Shown: in pieces, positions 57,555-64,000 of the stretch
Layout of the letters: the number at the start of each line of letters is the position of its first letter
How positions within the stretch are numbered: position 1 is the first letter of the stretch
Assembly (NCBI GenBank): GCA_037043455.1
Contig: JAWPHD010011467.1
Location: 1 to 64,000 of the forward strand
From: Cyrtodaria siliqua
Lineage: Eukaryota > Mollusca > Bivalvia > Adapedonta > Hiatellidae
Direction: 5' to 3'
DNA length: 64,000 nucleotides
Program-made: the position numbers and the translations under genes
Notes under the pieces: model-generated
Seen by the model: the letters and a program-made list of their open reading frames with translations, nothing else
Databases searched by the model: none
What the model was told of the DNA's origin: nothing

Positions 57555-58180
57555 CCGGTGTGTCACCGGAGGGGACTTTAGGTTTGCCCCCCGTCCGTCC
57601 GTCAGCCCGTCCAACACATATGGATCCTGCGATAATGAGAAACTTTTTATGAAACTTGGTATGTTGGTAGAGGGCAATGAGAGCGTTATTTTATTTTGTT
57701 GATTTGACAAAAAATATGGTTTCTATGGAACGGAAATAGTAAAAATACACAAAATATATGGATCCTTTGATAACAAAAGAAATGCTTAAGATAATTTAAT
57801 GAAATGTGTGTGTAGGTAAAAGGGAGTGAGGAGATCATGCACATTTGGTTTTATTGATATGTCAAAAATGTTGGTTGCAAAATGGTTTCCGCTCAATAAC
57901 TTTAGTTATAAATGAGACTTGCTGTGTATGTAGTTTATATGAAAAGCAAGTTTGGGATTGCATTTGGGGCCACTGGGGGTCAATGTCAATATCACTGTTA
58001 CTATAAATTAAAAAATGTTTCCGCTCAAAAACTTTAGTTAGGAATGAGATATTGGAATGAAGCTTTATGGGTAGGTAGCTTATATGAAAAGCAAGTTTGG
58101 GAATGCATTTGGGGCCACTGGGTTCAAGTCCAAGGTCACTGTTCTACTTTAATTTTACAGCCATTTTTCTTGTTGATACC
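57555..58180. repeat. Dispersed repeat with GTCC run, type 2, and ~126-bp tandem
   Basis: TCCGGTGTGTCACCGGAGGG opens a GTCCGTCCGTC run followed by ATATGGATCCTGCGATAATG. From 57885 a ~126-bp unit occurs twice: TTTCCGCTCAATAACTTTAG, then GAAAAGCAAGTTTGGGA, TGCATTTGGGGCCACTGGG and GGTCACTGTT. This is a widespread invertebrate repeat type (from memory). Confidence 0.65.
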
Positions 58181-58854
58181 TCTGTATTTCAAGATAAACG
58201 GGTGAAGATAGTCATATATGCTGCTAACTTGTTTAATCTCTAGGAAATTCAGAGGTTCTAAAACAATAAAATATAAAAATATTTTATTAAACGTTTTATT
58301 GCTGTTCTTCTATAAATACATGTCAGTTCAATTGATTAGTTAAAAGATCAATGTATTTTATCATTTTGTTGAAGTATGTTTTTAAAAAAAAAAGAAGAGT
58401 TGCCAACCTAACTACCCAAACTTTTAAATTAGGGTCAAGAAAGGGCGAACATAAATATGTGTAAGGTGGCCTTATGCGTTTCTTTTCATTTCAGTATAGT
58501 ATTATTATCAAAAGTACTAAATTGGTTATTGTATGTCATTTCTGCATTAGTGTATGTATCATGTAAATCACATGACATTGTTATGAATTGTTTCAACCTA
58601 CAGTTCCTACCATCATCTAAAGCAGTGCATTGCAAAATCACTTGAGCGATATTGCTCTCCTCGGGCCAGGCATTTCTTCAAGGTGATGTTCGATTCAGAG
58701 ACGTCTCCCATTATGACCCACATGAAGTGTCATAAGTGTACGTATATAATATTTGTTTTATCTAACATTTATATGAACCTATGTGTTACTGCACTGTGCA
58801 TCACTGATAGCGCTGAAGCATCAATGTTATAGTATACTTGTTACTTGTTATGCC
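58181..58854. other. Spacer, no gene seen
   Basis: AT-rich. The frame at 58457-58645 is hydrophobic but lacks splice or homology support. Confidence 0.35.
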
Positions 58855-59150
58855 TTGTTACTTATGCGGACCACGCGTTGCTAAGTGATATAGTGTCCGC
58901 CTCGCATGCGGGAGTTCGTTGGTTCAATCCCCAAAAGGGTCATACCAAAGACTTCATAAAAATGGTACTAGTAGTTCCCTTGCTTGACGTTCAGCATATA
59001 ACGGTAGTTCTAGGACTGGTCGGCCAAGTGTCAGTATAATGTGACTAGGTTGGGTATCATGTCGTATGTCTAACTCTTGGACTTCCAGTGTGGCAGCACT
59101 ATAAACTTGAGCATCGATGTCACTGCTACAAATACACACCGTCTTAATAA
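58855..59150 (+). mobile_element. SINE family 2, third copy
   Basis: Diverged tRNA-like head (GTTGCTAAGTGATATAGTGT, B box GGTTCAATCCCC). Then CATACCAAAGACTTCATAAA, CCAAGTGTCAGTATAATGTG, CTTCCAGTGTGGCAGCACTA and TAAAC. Same body as the SINEs at 11419 and 21089, but with a different head sequence. Confidence 0.85.
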
Positions 59151-59599
59151 GATATAAATATTTTAAAAAACGACGTACATACATGCCTACCCCGTCCACC
59201 CACTCACCCAAAACCAAGAACGATAGAAATATGCCAGGATGTTGTTCTTTTCTGGCTACTGTGATCCGGTATTATTGCACACGCATTTAAATCTCCGTAA
59301 CAGGAAACGTCAATAGTCGCCCATATTGACGTGTATTTTAGTCATATTGGGTGTGTAATGTATACTCGTTCGTGATTGGTGCAATTTTCTGTCCATGTGA
59401 AAGAAAGTATGTCACGTGATGTAAACAATGTTGATTTAATTGTGAAAATTTCCACGATGTAATGACAATAAAATTATATTTGTTTCAAATGTTGTTGTTT
59501 TTGGGTGAAAATTAAATGGTACAACCTATTTTATTGTTCTAATTTAAAATTTCGTATGCAATAAAAAGATTATTACATTTATATTGGGATATATGCACT

Positions 59600-59697
59600 C
59601 ATTCTTACGCGCATGAATATTGCGCTCCTAAAGTAGCGCAATAAGAGCGCAATATTAATACGCAAAAGAACTGGTGCATATATCCCAATACAAACCT
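59600..59697. repeat. Terminal hairpin, right
   Basis: ATATTGGGATATATGCACTC and ATTGCGCTCCTAAAGTAGCG are mirrored by GAGCGCAATATT and GTGCATATATCCCAATACAA. This is the mirror-image counterpart of the hairpin at 51160-51268. Confidence 0.82.
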
Positions 59698-59722
59698 AAT
59701 AACCTATAATTATTCGCGAGGG

Positions 59723-60454
59723 TTTTATTTTCACTTATATTCACGAATCCACTGTCTCGCGAATTCAAGAACTTGCGGATAATAAAGGTCATATACCACC
59801 ATTGCATTTCCCATAGGCCTCCATTATAGCCTTTTGGTCTACAACACCTATTCCTATATCGGAACGGATGATAAAACCCAACTTTTTTTAAAGAAATATC
59901 TTAGAGACACTAAAAAATGACCAGCAAATTGGGGGTAATCTGATTTCACTGAAGGTGGCCACCCATCAGAATGGCAGTCAAGAAATTTTACTTTTTGCAA
60001 ATATACTCTCAGTACAATTGTATCCATACAAATGCAAATTTCAGTCAAAATATCCTAAATCAACATGTTTCATGATGGAAATATAATATTTTGATGTTTT
60101 ATAGGGATTTATTATGATTTGGGTAATTTAATCCAATCAGAATCTGCCTTACAATCTGACAATATGCCCTAATAGACCCTATACTTTTTTCAACCAATCA
60201 GAAGCCCGAAATCAATAGTGGTATCTGACCTAAACTCGAAATGGTATCCGAAAACTCAACCATCCGAAATTATTAAAGTAGATCGCTATAGCTATATATA
60301 CGTGTACAAGCAAGACACGGGTTCAACTTGACTAATATTTACCTATTAGTTTACATTGGTTTGATTTTAAGTAGAAATAATGTTAACACCTGTAAAATAC
60401 CTTTTTTAATTATTAATTTTAATACATATGTTTACGTTACTTTAAAGTTTAAAG
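59723..60454. other. Spacer, no gene seen
   Basis: AT-rich intron sequence. No exon supported. Confidence 0.4.
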
Positions 60455-63400
60455 TGTATTGTTCTTGTCCGTACATGAATATTGACTACAGTAAGATGCC
60501 GGCGTATTGTTCTTGTCAGTACATGAATACTGACTATAGAAAAATACCGATTTGTTGTTTTGTCCATACATGAATATTGACTACAGTAAGATGCCGGCGT
60601 ATTGTTCTTCTCAGTACATGAATATTGACTATAGTAAGATGCCGGTGTGTTGTTCTTGTCTGTACATGAATATTGACTATAGTAAGATGCCGGTGTGTTG
60701 TTCTTGTCTGTACATGAATACTGACTATAGAAAAATACCGGTTTGTTGTTTTGTCCATACATGAATATTGACTACAGTAAGATGCCGGCGTATTGTTCTT
60801 CTCAGTACATGAATATTGACTATAGTAAGATGCCGGTGTATTGTTCTTGTCAGTCCATGAATATTGACTATAGAAAGATGCCGGTGTGTTGCTCTTGTCC
60901 ATACATGAATATTCATTATAGTAAGATGCCAGTGTATTGTTCTTGTCAGTACATGAATACTGACTATAGAAAGATGCCGGTGTATTGTTCTTGTATGTAC
61001 ATGAATACTGACTATAGTAAGATGCCGGTGTATTGTTCTTGTCTGTACACGAATATTGACTATAGTAAGATGCAAGTGTATTGTTCTTGTCAGTACATGA
61101 ATACTGACTATAGTAAGATGCCGGTGTATTGTTCTTGTATGTACATGAATATTGACTATAGTAAGATGCCGGTGTATTGTTCTTGTCAGTACATGAATAC
61201 TGACTATAGTAAGATGCCGGTGTATTGTTCTTGTATGTACATGAATATTGACTATAGTAAGATGCCGGTGTATTGTTTTTGTCTGTACACGAATATTGAC
61301 TATAGTAAGATGCAAGTGTATTGTTCTTGTCAGTACATGAATACTGACTATAGTAAGATGCCGGTGTATTGTTCTTGTATGTACATGAATATTGACTATA
61401 GTAAGATGCCGGTGTATTGTTCTTGTCTGTAAATGAATATTGACTATAGTGAAACGCCAGTGTATTGTTCTTGTCAGTACATGAATATTGACTATAGAAA
61501 AATACCGGTTTGTTGTTCTTGTCCATACATGAATATTGACTACAGTAAGATGCCGGCATATTGTTCTTGTCAGTCCATGAATATTGACTATAGAAAGATG
61601 CCGGTGTGTTGTTCTTCTCAATACATGAATATTGACTATAGTGAAACGCCAGTGTATTGTTCTTGTCAGTACATGAATATTGACCACAGTAAGATGTCAG
61701 TGTACTGATCATGTCAGTACATGAATATTGACTATAGTAAGATGCCGGTGTATTGTTCTTGTCAGTACATGAATATTGACTATAGTAAGATTCCGATGTA
61801 TTGTTCTTGTAAGTACGTGAATATTGACTATAGTAAGATGTCGGTGTATTGTTCTTGTCCATACATGAATATTGAGTATTGTAAGATGCCAGTGTATTGT
61901 TCTTGTCCGTTCATGAGTATTGACTATATTAAGATGCCGATGTATTGTTCTTGTCAGTACATGAATATTGACTATAGAAAGATACCGGTGTGTTGTTCTT
62001 GTCCATACATGAATATTGACTACAGTAAGATGCCAGTGTATTGTTCTTGTCAGTACATGAATTTTTATTGTAGTAAGATGCCAGTGTATTGTTCTTGTCA
62101 GTACATCAATATTGACTATATTAAAATTCCGGTGTATTGTTCTTGTCAGTACATGAATATTGACTATAGTAAGAGGCCGGTGAATTGTTTTTGTCAGTAC
62201 ATGAATATTAACTGTAGTACGATGCCGGTGAATTGTTTTTGTCCATATATGAATATTCACTATAGTAAGTGCCGGTGTATTGTTCTTGTCAGTACATGAA
62301 TATTGACTATAGAAAGATATCGGTGGTTTGTTCTTGTCCATATATTAATTTTGATTATTGTAAGATGCCGGTGTATTGTTTTTGTCTGTACACGAATATT
62401 GACTATAGTAAGATGCCAGGGTATTGTTCTTGTCAGTACATGAATATTGACTATAGTAAGATGCCGGTGTATTGTTCTTGTCAGTACATGAATATTGACT
62501 ATAGTAAGATACCGGTGTATTGTTCTTGTCTATACATGAATACTGACTATAGTAAGATGCCGGTGTATTGTTCTTGTCAGTACATGAATATTGACTATAG
62601 TAAGATTCCGATGTATTGTTCCTGTTAGTACGTGAAGATTGACTATAGTAAGATGTATGTACACGAATATTGACTATAGTAAGATGCCAGTGTATTGTTC
62701 TTGTCAGTACATGAATATTGACTATAGTAAGATGCCGGTGTATTGTTCTTGTCAGTACATGAATATTGACTATAGTAAGATTCCGATGTATTGTTCCTGT
62801 TAGTACGTGAAGATTGACTATAGTAAGATGTATGTGTATTGTTCTTGTCAGTACATGAATATTGATTATAGTAAGATGCCAGTGTATTTTTCTTGTCAGT
62901 TCATGAATATTGATTATATTAAGATGCCGGCGTATTGTTCTTGTCAGTACATGAATACTGACTATAGTAAGATGCCAGTGTATTGTTCTTGTCAGTACAT
63001 GAATACCGACTATAGTAAGATGCCGGTGTATTGTTCTTGTCCATACATGAATATTGACAATATTAAAATGCCGGTGTATTGTTCTTGTCCATACATGAAT
63101 ATTGACTATAGTAAGATGCCAGTGTATTGTTCTAGTTAGTACATGAATATTGACTATTGTAAGATTTCGGTGTATTGTTCTTGTCCATACATGAATATTG
63201 ACTATAGTACGATGCCAGTGTATTGTTTTTGTCAGTACATGAATATTGACTATAGTAAGATGCCGGTGTATTGTTCTTGTCAGTACATAAATATTGACTA
63301 TAGAAATATGCCGGTGTATTGTTCTTCTCAGTACATGAAAATATACCGGTGTATTGTTCTTCTCAGTACATGAATATTGACTATAGAAATATACCGGTGT

Positions 63401-63485
63401 ATTGTTCTTCTCAGTACATGAATATTGACTATAGAAATATACCGGTGTATTGTTCTTGTTCATACATGAATATTGACTATAGCAA
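60455..63485. repeat. 48-bp minisatellite array
   Basis: About 63 copies of a 48-bp unit built from TGTTCTTGTCAGTACATGAA, TATTGACTATAGTAAGATGC and CGGTGTAT. The unit is divisible by three, so frames stay open on both strands (a 442-residue minus-strand frame with a Y-S-Q-Y-S-C-T-D-K-N-N-T-P-A-S-Y period, and plus-strand frames with M-N-I-D-Y-S-K-M-P-V-Y-C-S-C-Q-Y). The frames break wherever a unit gains or loses a base, and the changes show no bias against amino-acid change. Treated as non-coding satellite in an intron. Confidence 0.95.
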
Positions 63486-63899
63486 GTTCAAGAACACAAC
63501 TACACTAAACATTTTTTATTCAGTGTTATACTTGTATACAGAAAAGCATAAATAGTACTATTTCTGATTTGAGTATCAAAGAACAATCAAAACAATTACG
63601 TGTAAAATGGAGAAAGGGTTAAAGGGAATTGACCTGTGTCGAATTCGTTCTAGTTGAATTTGTTTTGGGTTTGCGATTTTTAGAGGTGTACGTTTAGCGT
63701 TTGGATCCAATATGTCCTCAACTGCAAAACAAATAAATACAAATTGTCTCTGGAGAAGTTTCAATGCCACTCTGATACAAGACCCCTGAATTACAGTAGA
63801 ATACATTTAGGGCCGACTTCATGTTTTAAGACGTACTTAATTTTGGAACACAACATGTTAAACTATCATCATTATTCATTGTGTCTTCCATCTTTGTAG
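63486..63899. other. Intron end, no gene seen
   Basis: Starts with TTTTTTATTCAGTGTTATAC and GAGTATCAAAGAACAATCAA, a phrase shared with 50364. It ends in an acceptor-like CTTCCATCTTTGTAG. Confidence 0.5.
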
Positions 63900-63927
63900 T
63901 TGTGAACAACGTCAGAAGTTTAGATGA
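63900..63927 (+). CDS. Candidate last coding exon of the cysteine-rich protein
   Basis: After acceptor TTCCATCTTTGTAG, the first base T completes TAT with the TA left by exon c. The frame then reads C-E-Q-R-Q-K-F-R and stops at TGA 63925-63927. The result, FCYCEQRQKFR at the C-terminus, would bring the cysteine count to ten, an even number suited to disulfide pairing. Caveat: another frame of the same exon (from GTG at 63902) stays open to the end of the window and reads VNNVRSLDDSRQNT on. If an exon lies between 50698 and 63900, the protein could continue in that frame instead. The intron would be 13.2 kb. Confidence 0.42.
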
Positions 63928-64000
63928 TAGCAGGCAAAATACGATAACAAGCGGCGAAATCGCTTTTCCCCCATCAAGAAACAAGAGCGTCGAAAGTGCA

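Larger units (their letters stand above)
51143..59722. mobile_element. ~8.6-kb structure with ~0.4-kb inverted ends
   Basis: The left arm (about 51143-51550) and right arm (about 59270-59722) are inverted homologues. Shared blocks are GGTTTGTATTGGGATATATG, TTTTTATTGCATACG, CACGTGACATACTTTC, AAAATTGCACCAATCACGAA and CGTCAATATGGG. The tips read TATAGGCTATTGGG and, reversed, TATAGGTTATTAGG, with TATA at both outer edges. The interior contains an uncharacterised, broken basic-protein gene (52127-53215), a cluster of GTAACGAAGGTTT motifs, GTCC-run repeats and a SINE. It is either a large DNA transposon with long TIRs, now decayed, or two copies of a shorter repeat that happen to face each other. 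The internal ORF favours the first view only weakly. Confidence 0.55.

Noticed and set aside
60442..63463. 442- and 372-residue minus-strand frames and a 229-residue plus-strand frame with Cys/Tyr-rich repeats
   Set aside because: Products of a 48-bp (16-codon) satellite, open on both strands. No signal peptide, splice sites or codon-position bias visible.

Overview
The window is AT-rich, intron- and repeat-dominated animal DNA. The best guess is a bivalve mollusc. The reasons are the tRNA-headed SINEs with a conserved central block ending in a CACTATAAA-like motif, the many short dispersed repeats starting with runs of GTCC/GTCT, the Jockey/CR1-like LINE fragment, and the dense minisatellites. 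Species assignment is inference. No prokaryotic operons, rRNA or genuine tRNA genes were seen.

Only one host gene can be supported, on the + strand and split into small exons: 29918-30080, 45868-45995 and 50569-50698. A phase-compatible last exon may lie at 63900-63927, and a short, speculative first exon at 4439-4460. Splice phases agree across every junction that could be tested. The exons encode a cysteine-rich, probably secreted protein with about ten cysteines. The spacing loosely resembles the T20D4.11-like (DUF19) extracellular family, but the product was not firmly recognised.

Layout. 1-4135: 37-bp and then 50-bp minisatellites. 4160-5480: a short tandem, a (TAC)n tract and a dispersed repeat (element Y, copy 1). 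5850-7860: a ~172-bp satellite split by a TTAA-flanked foldback MITE. 8330-22150: a thicket of inverted and direct copies of a ~2.6-kb non-autonomous element (element X, copies A, B and D), with SINEs and a hAT-type MITE nested in it. 22350-25480: element Y copy 2 carrying a second TTAA MITE, a 306-bp tandem duplication, and a MITE with perfect 19-bp TIRs. 27213-29901: a hairpin, a SINE and element X copy C, which ends 16 bp before an exon. The first long intron (30081-45867) holds a ~9.4-kb, 39-bp minisatellite split by a 5'-truncated LINE. The next intron (45996-50568) holds a 152-bp near-perfect hairpin and a tandemly duplicated 1,589-bp segment packed with GTGATATCAC palindromes. The last long intron (50699-63899) holds an ~8.6-kb structure with ~0.4-kb inverted ends, an uncharacterised broken ORF, and a 3-kb, 48-bp minisatellite.

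The most unusual signals are four. First, GTGATATCAC and ATTCGAAT palindromes alternate so that dyad centres fall every 11 bp. Second, the ~8.6-kb long-TIR structure has ends that are themselves hairpins, and it encloses a basic protein ORF with a cluster of GTAACGAAGGTTT motifs upstream. Third, the 39-bp array contains an inverted block and higher-order repeats. Fourth, several transposon insertions can be dated relative to each other because filled and empty copies of the same target both lie in the window. Most long open frames here are artefacts of minisatellite units of 39 and 48 bp, lengths divisible by three.
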